From: Melieria omissa
Lineage: Eukaryota; Arthropoda; Insecta; Diptera; Ulidiidae
DNA length: 64,000 nt
Assembly: GCA_963971225.1 (NCBI GenBank)
Contig: OZ020270.1
Location: 25,171,123-25,235,122, forward strand
Direction: 5' to 3'
Each line of letters starts with the position of its first letter. The stretch's first letter is position 1. Made by a program: the position numbers and the translations under genes. The notes under the pieces are model-generated. The model was not told the origin of the DNA. It searched no databases and was given only the letters and a program-made list of their open reading frames with translations. Below, piece after piece: positions 41,834 through 51,340 of this stretch.

Positions 41834-42019
41834 CGGCACCGTGCGACTTTTGCCTTTTAAAAAAAATGCATTTGCCGATGAAAACAGCGTTTTGAGAACG
41901 TAGAAACCATCCAACATCCGACATTCTGAAGAACATTCCGGTCGACGAATTCAACTACTCTTTAGACATGTTTTTAGATCATGCAAGTCGCTGCATTGAG
42001 CCTAAACGGGACTATTAAA
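41834..42019 (+). pseudogene. mariner-like transposase C-terminal fragment, second family
   Basis: Plus strand: SDILKNIPVDEFNYSLDMFL followed by DHASRCIEPKRDY and a stop at 42018. This is a typical mariner/IS630 tail (helix, RCIE, DYF-like end). Upstream, CDFCLLKKM-like residues appear out of frame. Only the last 60 codons are recognisable. Confidence 0.6.
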
Positions 42020-42139
42020 AAAACAAATAAGTTTCGCCCAACAACTTTTTTCTTAACATTTTTTTTAAATGTTCAAAGATGTAAAGACCTTTTTGCTAAT
42101 GTGGGATCGTACATACGATGCATAGTGATTGAAAATGTT

Positions 42140-42206
42140 GACAAAATATAGGCCATGGGGGGGGATTCTGACACCCAAACCCCCCGCCCCCTTGGCTACG
42201 CCCCTG
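42140..42206. repeat. single hAT-like end
   Basis: Read on the minus strand from 42206, CAGGGGCGTAGCCAAGGGGG is a common hAT terminus, followed by a G/C-rich subterminal tract. No partner end or 8-bp duplication was found. Confidence 0.45.
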
Positions 42207-42323
42207 CCACGGAGGGCTTTTAACATTATAAGTGAAAATGTGCAACATAAGTTTTGATGTGGTAGCACTCTCATCACTTCGAAAGCAGTGCACTACAAAT
42301 AGTTGACAGTTTAATAATTGTTT

Positions 42324-42570
42324 TGGCAGCAGGTGCATTTAAAATGGAAAAATTTCTAAAAAAGTTGAATAATGTTTGCCTTTATTTTTTAGTAACGTGT
42401 AGTTTTTTAGAATATCGCATGGCGATGGCGCGAAGTTGTACCTGCTGCTGAAATTCGCGAGTCCGAGCTCCCAAAAAATATATAGTCAACAATACAAAAA
42501 ACAATGGGAAGAAACACGGCACAGGTTTAAGTGCATAGAAGAACGCTAAATACAATTAATGTACAAATAC
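42324..42570 (+). repeat. dispersed repeat pair, copy 2
   Basis: Matches 39894-40190 but lacks about 35 bp in the middle (after GCGATGGC). At the place of the copy-1 TGA it has TGG. Downstream, TCTACCACAT repeats three times (42620-42672). Confidence 0.6.
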
Positions 42571-42744
42571 AATAAATGTGCAAATGCAATAAAATACAAT
42601 TAATGTGCAATACAAAAAATCTACCACATTTCATTCAAATCTACCACATTTTTTTCACTGAGTCTACCACATAAATGAAAAATGAAGTAAGCACACTGGA
42701 CCTACTGCGCTGGTACGCAAATTTGTGCGAGTTGACACCTCTAT

Positions 42745-43699
42745 GTGTTTATTTGCTTAGTGCTTAAGGTGAATTTGGAACACCTGGGAACTCGAGTGAC
42801 AAACTTGGATAAACGATTTAACGACCTGGATGATTCCCTGAGCAAACGGGTTGACAGTCTGGCGGATTTGGTGAACAGAAAAATCGACGAGCGGCTTAGA
42901 TATGTACAGCTGCGAGCAAGGGTGCAGTCAGTTGAGGAAAGTTTTGCCATAGAAGTGCCTACTTATGATGGTACTACGTCGTTTGACACATTCAAACTAC
43001 AATTAGATATGGCTGCTTCGTAGAGACAGTGGACCGAAGTTAGGAAAGGTCGGAGACTGATACTGGCTCTAAGAGGTCCTGCGGCTAAGCTAATAAAAAA
43101 ACAGTTCCGGAAGGTTTGAGAGGTGATTACAAGACCGTCATAAGGGCACTGGCAGCAAGATACAGTGACGAGCTGTATTATTGTGAGCTGAAGAGTCGTA
43201 GACAAAGAGCCAACGAGGCGTTGCAGACGTATGCGGCAGATATCGAGCCCTACCACTGTCCTACCCAGAATTCAGCATGGAAGTTTTGGAAAGGCTGAAG
43301 ATCGAGGCGTTTATCGAAGGCATTCTTGACCCGGGGACACGTGTGAGTACATTGATGATGATGAAGCCGACATTCCGTGAGACGGTGACAAGCGCATTGA
43401 CGTATGAGGCGGCCTGGAGAGGAAGTTTTCGACATTCATCTGCGGAAAGGCGTCGAGCCCAATCTGGACGTGTCACGCAAAGCCAGACAATGAGCTCAGA
43501 GGCACCAGCGGAACTGCGGGCAGTGTCATCTAGAGTCAGTTGCTGGCGATGTGGAAAGCAAGGCCACATATCACGAGACTGCCATCTGCGAGAGAGGCGT
43601 TCCGGACAACAGACGTCGCCAAGAAGGCCTGACGCACTGCCATACCATTCTTGCAAAACCGAGCGCAGGCATGATTCGCAAGCCAAAAACAAGGGATAG
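42745..43699 (+). pseudogene. Gag of the deleted gypsy-like element
   Basis: Frame 42745-43023: LEHLGTRVTNLDKRFNDLDD (coiled coil) and AIEVPTYDGTTSFDTFKLQL, the start of the Gag core; it stops at 43021. A shifted frame passes GDYKTVIRALAARYSDELYY to 43298. Frame 43277-43699 then covers RLKIEAFIEGILDPGTRVST and the CCHC finger CWRCGKQGHISRDC. Two frame breaks separate the three pieces. Its relative at 62099-63518 shows the same layout. Confidence 0.82.
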
Positions 43700-43702
43700 A
43701 TT

Positions 43703-44077
43703 GTGGATGTTCGATCGGTAAGAGCTCTGCAAGAGGAAGATTGGCTTGCGGAAAAGCTACAGAAGGACCAGCGCGAGGATACGGATCTCGCGAAGATCAT
43801 CAAAGGCAGAGCGCAGAGAGTACGGCCGGACTGGCAGGAGATGGTTGGTGAGAGCCCGATCGCGAAGGCTTACTGGGCACAGTGGCAAAGTCTACGTCTG
43901 AAGGATGGCTGCCTATACCGCGAGTGGAAGAGCAGGGATTGCAGGACCAGAAAATCCCTAATAGTGGTCCCGAAAGGCCGGATCGACGATGTCATCGAGG
44001 AAAACCATAACGACTCCAGTGGAGGGCACCTAGGCATCGCAAAAACTGTCGCCAAGATAAGAAGGCGGTTCTACTGA
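43703..44077 (+). pseudogene. pol remnant: integrase zinc-binding region
   Basis: Open frame MDVRSVRALQEEDWLAEKLQ... with WQSLRLKDGCLYREWKSRD, LIVVPKGRIDDVIEENHNDS and GGHLGIAKTVAKIRRRFY. This is the H2C2 stretch and its upstream linker in gypsy-group integrases. The integrase core does not follow; chromodomain-like or pol-end residues (about 44190-44460) lead into the LTR. It starts right after the Gag stop, where protease and RT should be. Confidence 0.8.
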
Positions 44078-44472
44078 GTAGGATGCCAGGAGTCCGTCGC
44101 CGAGTGGATCAGAGACTGTGATCGGTGTTCGGCTGCGAAAGGGCCGAGGAGAAGATCGCGGAACCGCACTCAACTAGTCGAAAACAAGTTAAAAGCCAGC
44201 TATGGTCTACGGGCTAACTCGGAAGGGTTCCCAAGAAGGCGATCTGGTAATCCTCAACAACCCGCAGCGGAAGGAAACTTTGTCTCCAAAATGTTAAACA
44301 TCATGGGAAGGACCATACAAAGTCGTGACAAAGATTAATGACGTGGTGTACAGAGTTCAACGCTGCTGCAACAGAAACGCTAGGCTGAAAGTAGTCCATT
44401 TGGAGCGCATGGCGGCTTACTCCGGCGAACCTCGGCATTTGTTCGGGACGAACAAGTCTAAGTGATGGGCAG

Positions 44473-44880
44473 TGAAACGATGAGGTACTCTGTGCTGTGC
44501 TATGCATGAATGCTTTTTCAAGCATACTTTTAGGCATGCACTTTGGAGTACAGCAAACTTGCTATAATTCGCAATAATATGGCGAGGATGGTTCGCGAAA
44601 GGCGATGAGTTTTTCTAGAACAAACGAGATAGAAAGTACAACTAGAATGTGCAAGAAACATCGACACGATAAGAAAACAAGTATAAAAAGCAGCAGTGTG
44701 CAGCGCAAGGAGTCGAGTCTTAGTTGAATAAGCAAAGTGGTAACAAGTGTAGATACTAGCAAAGTGTAAATCTGTAAATAAAGTGATTGTTGGTTTCAGA
44801 CTGCGTTTTGCGCTGAGTAATTGAAGTGGTTTTATTTTTAAACACAATCCAAACGAACTCGAGAAGTAATTTTCGTAACA
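44473..44880 (+). repeat. 3' LTR, plus copy
   Basis: TGAAACGATGAGGTACTC...TTTTCGTAACA, 408 bp, with GTATAAAAAGCAGCAGTGTG as TATA region and GTAAATAAAGTGATTG as poly(A) region. Collinear with LTRs at 27332, 48394, 50631 and 59705. Confidence 0.88.
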
Positions 44881-45035
44881 ATATATAATAATGTTAGAGA
44901 CAGGAGTCGAGAATGGACATATTTATAGTTTAGATTTGCACTTAAGGTATATAGCTAGGACCATGTTTGAGTATGACGATAAAAGATTACCACATCTCTT
45001 CACTAAACTGACACTTCGGAAAAATATGTTATGGG

Positions 45036-47344
45036 CAGTGGCGGCTTAAGGTGCTCGGGGGCCCGGGGCGGCTGAAGGGGCCCCCATAAAACGGTGCAGA
45101 ATGAGTTTGCGTACAAAACGCTTTTTACTTTTTTTTTGAAAATTTCTATTCCATTGAACAGTTAACGGACTTGCAAATTATTTTGAAACGTATATGTCCT
45201 TGTATATTGTGCAGCCGCCGTAGCTAGTGCGTTGGGCCGCGAGTCAAGACTCCGCGAGTACAATACTCCGTTGCGTTAACACCGAAAAAAAAGAAGAAAA
45301 ACAACAAGTTTTCTTTCGGCGGCTATCCTCTCAGCAGGAAATGGCAAACCTCTGAAAGTAAAATTGCCTATAAAAAAGCTCCCAACTCGCCGCTCGGAAT
45401 CGGCATAAAACTGTAAGTCCCTTCCAACCTTGTAAAAAAAAACATTCGCACGCACGAAACGGTTGGTTGCGGGTAGCTAGACCTTAGTCTCGTAATCGGG
45501 CTGTCGTGCCAGTCAAGAAGAAGATATGTGCTTGAAATTTTATAGAAAGCAATAGGATCCCAGAGAAAAAATGAAAAATTGATAAAAGGATAATCTTACT
45601 ATATCTTTCCAAAATTGACAAAAACTTTCGTGAAATTAGGAAAACTTTTGGGAGAGCAAATTCAATTTCAAAATACCATCTTAAATCTCTAAAAAAACAG
45701 AAAATCTTGCTGCGTTACTACGATCTGACCATTTTTTTAACCTACCCGAGCAGGAGGATTCGATTGTTTTGCGATCAGTGCATCGACAAAAAATGGGCCA
45801 ATCGCGTGCACCTAAAAATAAGTGTTTTCTAGACTAACACGAAACTTAAAACCCAAAAATTTTTTAAGAAGCGTTTTCGAAAAATCTTCGATAAACGAGT
45901 ATTTTTCCTGTTGTTTCAGTTATGAGCACATATCTCCTAAAAGAATTATCCGATTAACACAAGCTGTCCGTCGTTCAGAAGATAATACTTTAACCTTTTT
46001 AGGGATATATAGATTAGATGAAATTTGGGGAAGTTACTGACGGTGAAAGTTATAACAAAGTGCATTTTTCGACCAATTTAAAAAATCATAAATTTTTGAA
46101 TATTTTTTTATAGCAAAAATAAATTATCTCCTCTAAAGAAATATATACTATTTTAGCAAATACTAAGCTTAACATCAAAAGAATTAAAAGAAAAATTACA
46201 AAGTTATGATGCACTGATTGAAAACACCAACTTTACATTTATTACACCGTGCGAAACAATATTTTTTTTGCCGAGACCAATCCAAATTTTGATATAGACG
46301 TGAAACTAGAGATTATTTATAGTATCCTGGCATAGTCAGTATTACATTCTCTGACCCAAAGTCCCTTTTAAAGGACTTTAAAATTTTAAGAACATACACA
46401 TTTCAAATATTTTTTTAAATATATGTGGTAGTGCAATGATGAAGATATGTGTATCAAATAAAAGAAGAGAATTGTCTCCTTTTAACTAAATTTTCTATTT
46501 TGAACTTTCAGGACCAAAATATGTCAGGTATGGAAAACATACATGTTTTGGATTCATACATCTAAATTTTATTCTATTTCAAAGTTCTAGTCTAGAAAAC
46601 ACTTTTATTTTTAGGTGCATTTTTCGTGGCGAGTAGTGTAATCTAAATCTTCAGAAATGTACAGAAATATTGTATAAAACCCAGTAGCACTGACTTTATA
46701 AAAAAAGTCCTCAAAAAACAATACTTCCCCTACATAACAGCATGTAAGAAGCCCATATTTAGCTTACTTACAAGGAGCATAGAATTCCTTTCGTAAAAGA
46801 GTCTATCAAAGAAGAAAACCGGATTTCCAGGATGATGTGTTGTTATGCAACCAATAATTACAATAAAAATAACTGTAAATTTGTTTGACTTCTACAAAGT
46901 TTAATGAGGTTAAGTAATTGTGTTATTCACAATCGTTTACAAGCGAACTCTAAGATTGGGATATTTAATTTGTAACTTAGAGTTTGGTATTTGCATATTT
47001 TGCACAAAATTTTAAGTTAAAAAATTAATATTGCAGTCTTCGAGGGAAAATTTTTTGAAAATTTGCAAACAATTGTTCTTTAGAAAGGATGTTTCTTGCT
47101 TTTATTAAACTAAATTTGTTATTGTAATTTCAAAGCCAATTGTCGATACTGTGTCTCTTTCAATCGGTAAAAGTGACAAACAACTCAGTCTTTCATAAAC
47201 CATTGTGCAAATAGTTTTTTACAAGTTTCAGTTTTGAAAAACTTGAAATTTTTATAAACAAGCTTCTCTCGAGGGCCCTCCGTAGCCCGGGCCCGGGGCG
47301 GTCCGCCGCTCCGCGCCGCCCCACCCCCCATTAAGCCGCTACTG
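45036..47344. mobile_element. hAT element, 2.3 kb, GC-rich ends, duplication GTTATGGG
   Basis: The ends CAGTGGCGGCTTAAGG and the complement of CAGTAGCGGCTTAATGG are flanked by perfect GTTATGGG (45028-45035, 47345-47352). Both ends continue into GGGGCCC/GGGCCCGGGGCGG blocks, while the interior is AT-rich. No transposase is readable. A short frame at 45822-46040 has no known motif. It contains the SINE at 45209-45516. Confidence 0.92.
45209..45516 (+). mobile_element. SINE copy inside the hAT
   Basis: GCCGCCGTAGCTAGTGCGTT is a decayed tRNA-like head. The body follows with GGAAATGGCAAACCTCTG, GCTCCCAACTCGCCGCTCGG and GGTTGCGGGTAGCTAG, then GGGCTGTCGTGCCAGTCAA. Compared with 5843-6124 it is more diverged and has an A-rich insertion between head and body. 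Confidence 0.85.
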
Positions 47345-47660
47345 GTTATGGGCAAAGGAACTAAATCAACTAGGTACTGAATTTGATATTAAATGGACGG
47401 ATTATAACGCCGACAGACAAAACTGGAACAAGAATCGGCTGGCATTGTTAAAAGTGCTAAAAAGTAAATATTATGAAGGTTGGTTAAAAAAAAGCCGAGC
47501 AAACAAATATATCCGAAAGGATATATAAGAAATTAAATCATATGGCGGCAAAGCTTTATTTAGCAGATGGTTTCACCGAGGAAGGAATAATGTGGGTTTT
47601 TAAAGCGCGCAGCAACTTCATTGAACTAAACGGAAACCCGTTCAAAAACGCTGCTAGAAT

Positions 47661-48349
47661 CAGTGATGTTAACTTTTTTTTTGAAAAATCCCTACGCGAC
47701 TTGAAAAAAATCCCTACTTTTCCCTACGCTGTCCAGCAATTTTCCATACGAAATTCCCTACACTTATTTTCCAAGTATTTTGTAATATTTAAGGTTTTTT
47801 TAACTTTTTTGTGAAGATACTGAGATACGATTTAAAACATGGAAACATAATAACATAAAAAAAATTGTGCTTTGCACTGATACCATTTCATCACATTAAA
47901 AAAATCAGTACAAAAATTACACTTAGACTAATTATTTATGGTCATACTACTCAGTGTATGCCATTTTCTTAAAGTGCTGTTCTTTACATTGAAACTTTAC
48001 ACAGGTGATATCTTCGTCTTCTAAGTAAGAGCGAATTATACAAATTGAAGTCAAATTGTCATGGCTTGATGTGTTCCTTTTTTGTTCGAAAATATTCTTT
48101 CAGAGTCTGCATTAGAATGTGGTAGTGCCGAAACATATTTGGCCAACTTTGACAAATTCGGAAACAACATTTGATCGTTAAAATTTTTAGTTTGACTAAT
48201 TTGACTTCAAAATTTTCCATAACCAGGGTTGTTTGAAAATTCCCTACATTTAGTGAATTTTAAAAAATCTGTCCTTTTTTCCCCTACGCACACAATTTTT
48301 GCTAAAATTCCCTACATGTAGGGAATTTTCCCTACAGTTAACATCGCTG
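47661..48349. mobile_element. hAT element with GTAGGGA ends, uninterrupted copy
   Basis: CAGTGATGTTAAC and the complement of CAGCGATGTTAAC, with perfect GCTAGAAT flanks (47653-47660, 48350-48357). Its 689 bp are collinear, in the opposite orientation, with 17419-19773 minus the piggyBac-type insert. Confidence 0.94.
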
Positions 48350-48393
48350 GCTAGAATATGTTCTCTGTGTAACAGAAATTAAATTGAAAATAT

Positions 48394-48815
48394 TGTTACG
48401 AAAATTACTTTTCTAGGTTCGTATACTGGATTGTGCTTGAAAATAAAATTACTTCAATTATTCAGCGCAAACGCAGTTAAAAACCAACAATCGCTTTATT
48501 TACAAATTTACACTCGTTACTACTTTACACTACTACTATTGCATGTGTCCCCTTTGGTTGTTTAACACAGACTTGACTCCCTGCGTTGCACACTGCTGCT
48601 TTTTATACTTGTTTTCTTATCGCGTCGATGTTTCTTGCACATTCTAGTTGTACTTTCTATCTCGTTTGTTCTAGCAAAGCTCATCGCCTTTCGCGAACCA
48701 TCCTCGCCATATTATTGCGAATTATAGCAAGTTTGCTGTACTCTAAAGTGCATGCCTAAAAGTATGCTTGGAAAGCATTCATGCATAGCACAGCACAGAG
48801 TGACTCATCGTTACA
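48394..48815 (-). repeat. 3' LTR, minus copy
   Basis: Minus strand: TGTAACGATGAGTCACTC...TTTTCGTAACA, 422 bp. Same family as the other LTRs listed. Confidence 0.9.
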
Positions 48816-49139
48816 CTGCCCATCACTTAGACTTGTTCGTCCCGAACAAGTGCCGAGGCTCCGCCGGAGTAAGACGCCAGGCGCTCCAAATGGACAACTT
48901 TCAACCTCGCGTTTCTGTTGCTGCGTCGTTGAACTCTGAACACCACGTCATTAATCTTCGTCGCGACTTTGTACGGTCCTTCCCATGATGTTTGATGTTT
49001 TGGAGACAAACCTTTCCTCCGCTGTGGACCGTTAACGTGCTTTCAACTAGTTGAGTGCAGCTCCCCGATCTTCTCCTCGGCCCTTTCGCAGCCGAACACC
49101 GATCACAGCCTTTGATCCACTCGGCGACAGACTCCTGGC

Positions 49140-49514
49140 TCAGTAGAACTGCCTTCTTATCTTGGCGACAATTTTTGCGATGCCTAGGTGCCCTCCACTG
49201 GAGTCGTTATGGTTTTCCTCGATGACATCGTCGATCCGGCCTTTCGGGACCACTATTAGGGATTTTCTGATGCTACCATCCCTGCTTTCCCACTCGCGGT
49301 ATAGGCAGCCATCCTGCAGACGTAGACTTTGCCACTGTGCCCAGTAAGCCTTCGCGATCGGGCTCTCACCAACCATCTCCTGCCAGTCCGGCCGTACTCT
49401 CTGCGCTCTGCCTTTGATGATCTTCGCGAGATCCGTATCCTCGCGCTGGTCCTTCTGTAGCTTTTCCGCAAGCCAATCTTCCTCTTGCAGAGCTCTTACC
49501 GATCGAACATCCAC
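49140..49514 (-). pseudogene. integrase zinc-binding region, minus copy
   Basis: Nearly identical to 43703-44077, with a few substitutions (for example LRLQDGCLYREWESRD). It begins a few bases after the Gag stop at 49518, the same junction as in the plus copy. Confidence 0.85.
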
Positions 49515-49517
49515 AAT

Positions 49518-50572
49518 CTATCCCTTGTTTTTGGCTTGCGAATCATGCCTGCGCTCGGTTTTGCAAGAATGGTATGGCAGTGCGTCAGGCCTTCTTGGCG
49601 ACGTCTGTTGTCCGGAACGCCTCTCTCGCAGATGGCAGTCTCGTGATATGTGGCCTTGCTTTCCACATCGCCAGCAACTGACTCTAGATGACACTGCCCG
49701 CAGCCCCGCTGGTGCCTCTGAGCTCATTGTCTGGCTTTGCATGACACGTCCAGATTGGGCTCGACGCCTTTCCGCAGATGAATGTCGAAAACTTCCTCTC
49801 CAGGCCGCCTCATACGTCAATGCGCTTGTCACCGTCTCACGGAATGTCGGCTTCATCATCATCAATGTACTCACACGTGTCCCCGGGTCAAGAATGCCTT
49901 CGATAAACGCCTCGATCTTCAGCCTTTCCAAAACTTCCATGCTGAATTATGGGTACCAGCCGCTCGATACCAGCGGTACCAGCCGCTCGATACCTGCCGC
50001 ATACGTCTGCAGCGCCTCGTCGGCTCTTTGCCTACGGTTCTTCAGCTCGCACTAAAACAGCATTTTGTTGTGCTCGTCACTGTATTTGGCTGCCAGTGCC
50101 CTTATGACGGTCTCGTAATCACCTCTCAAACCGTCCGAAACTGTTTTTATTACCTCAGCCGTAGGATATCTTAGAGCCAGTATCAGTCTCCGACTTTTCC
50201 TAACATTTCCCGATCGGTAATTTCCAGTTTCGCTGCAATTTGCGCCGGAAGTTCCTGATTCGTGGTTTCCAGTTTCGCTGCCATTTCTCGATTCGCCGTT
50301 TCAATTTGCGTCGACATGCCTTTAAGTGTAACCATTAGCTGGCTCATGTCCAACGCTTGTAGTGGCACAGCCGCTGCAGCCGTAATTTGCAGCGACGCCA
50401 CCAGCAGGCGATTCCTCCACCTTGGCCGACGCCTCTAGCTCCTGCGTCCCGAACTCGTGCGGAGTCCAATCGATTCCTCGTGATTCACATGCCTCTCGCA
50501 AGCGCAGCTGCAACTCCACCTTTCCGCCAGCAGTCGGAAAATTCCACGCAGCAAGCGTCTGCGTTTTTATAA
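49518..50572 (-). pseudogene. Gag of the deleted gypsy-like element, minus copy
   Basis: From 50569: a SAP-like N-terminus (ELQLRLREACESRGIDWTPH) and, in a shifted frame, LQALDMSQLMVTLKGMSTQI with repeated ETANREMAAKLETTN coiled-coil units. The Gag core is partly deleted. Then RLKIEAFIEGILDPGTRVST and CWRCGKQGHISRDCHLRERR to the stop at 49518. Near 49950-50000 GGTACCAGCCGCTCGATACC is duplicated in tandem. An antisense frame of 213 codons here is a mirror artefact. Confidence 0.83.
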
Positions 50573-50605
50573 TTTTATTTTATTTTTTTCTTATTTATTT
50601 TCAGT

Positions 50606-50630
50606 AGCACAATCCCACTCTGTCACCAAA
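50606..50630 (-). promoter_or_regulatory. primer-binding site, tRNA-Leu type
   Basis: On the minus strand TTTGGTGACAGAGTGGGATT follows the 5' LTR. It is close to the TGGTGTCAGAAGTGGGAT of the element at 61111, which is complementary to tRNA-Leu 3' ends. Confidence 0.7.
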
Positions 50631-51033
50631 TATTACGAAAATTACTTTTGTAAGTTCGTATCCTGAATTGTGCTTGAAAATAAAACTACTTCAATTATTC
50701 AGCGCAAACGCAATCAAAAGCCAACAATCGCTTTATTTACAAATGTACACGTGATCTACTTTACACTACTATTGCATGTTTCCCCTTTGCTTGCTTAGCA
50801 CAGACTCGACTACCTGTGTTGCACACTGCTGCTTTTATACTAGTTTTCTTATCGCGCCGAAGTTTCTTGCACATTCTAGTTCTACTCTCTATCTAGATTG
50901 TTCTAGCACAGCTCATCACCTTTCGCGAATCATCCTCGTCATAACGGAATTATAGCAGTTTGGCGTACTCCAAAGTGCATGCCTAAAAGTATGCTTGGAA
51001 AAGCATTCATGCATAGCACAGCACAGAGTGACA
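50631..51033 (-). repeat. 5' LTR, minus copy
   Basis: 403 bp. It begins TGTCACTCTGTGCTGTGC on the minus strand and ends TTTCGTAATA, with one change at the last CA. It is about 20 bp shorter than its partner at 48394. Confidence 0.88.
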
Positions 51034-51340
51034 ATATACAATATACAACATTTTCTAGGCTCATACCCTGTATTAAGGGAATTTCGAAAACTGTATTTGG
51101 GGAAAAGCAGCTTCAATGAAGAAGAAATAGTAAATATATTGAATTGTGAATTAGATGTAAGAATTATCGTTAAGTATATAAAAGTTTGTTTAAATTATAG
51201 AAGCTCTCTTGTTACAGAGTTTAATTATCAATAAGCAATATTGAATGTAATTAGCTGTAAGAATTCCGGCTGACGACATATGTCATAGCCGTATGTTCTA
51301 ATTTGTGCAAATTTATGGCAATAAAGAACAACTAACTAAT

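Larger units (their letters stand above)
42765..44880 (+). mobile_element. gypsy-like LTR element with pol deletion, plus copy, 5'-truncated
   Basis: The order is a Gag coiled-coil tail, Gag core, CCHC finger, integrase zinc-binding region and LTR. There is no protease, RT or RNase H between finger and integrase. The internal order and the junction are the same as in the minus-strand copy at 48394-51033. The 5' LTR and Gag N-terminus are missing. ATAT follows the 3' LTR. Confidence 0.85.
48394..51033 (-). mobile_element. gypsy-like LTR element with pol deletion, complete minus copy
   Basis: LTRs at 50631-51033 (5') and 48394-48815 (3') enclose about 1.8 kb, against 5 kb or more for a full element. 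ATAT flanks both sides (48390-48393, 51034-51037). The coding order is Gag with coiled coil, CCHC finger, then directly the integrase zinc-binding region. It is a non-autonomous element that would need enzymes from a full relative, such as the one at 61111. Confidence 0.92.
44885..51340 (+). pseudogene. LINE-like C-terminal coding region and 3' UTR, split by three insertions
   Basis: The pieces are 44885-45035, 47353-47660, 48358-48393 and 51038-51340. After removal of two hATs and one LTR element they read as one frame. It passes DLHLRYIARTMFEYDDKRLP, LTLRKNMLW then AKELNQLGTEFDIKWTDYNA, WLKKSRANKYIRKDIYKKLN, MWVFKARSNFIELNGNPFKN, and, after the LTR element, REFRKLYLGKSSFNEEEIVN to a stop near 51232. 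The 3' UTR ends GGCAATAAAGAACAACTAAC. The tail layout resembles the end of fly LINE ORF2 proteins, but I cannot name the family, and small frame breaks remain. Confidence 0.6.

Noticed and set aside
43261..43803. Long minus-strand frame opposite Gag
   Set aside because: It mirrors the CCHC/Gag frame. The same antisense frame appears at 49414-50055 opposite the other Gag copy. The sense frames carry the conserved motifs.
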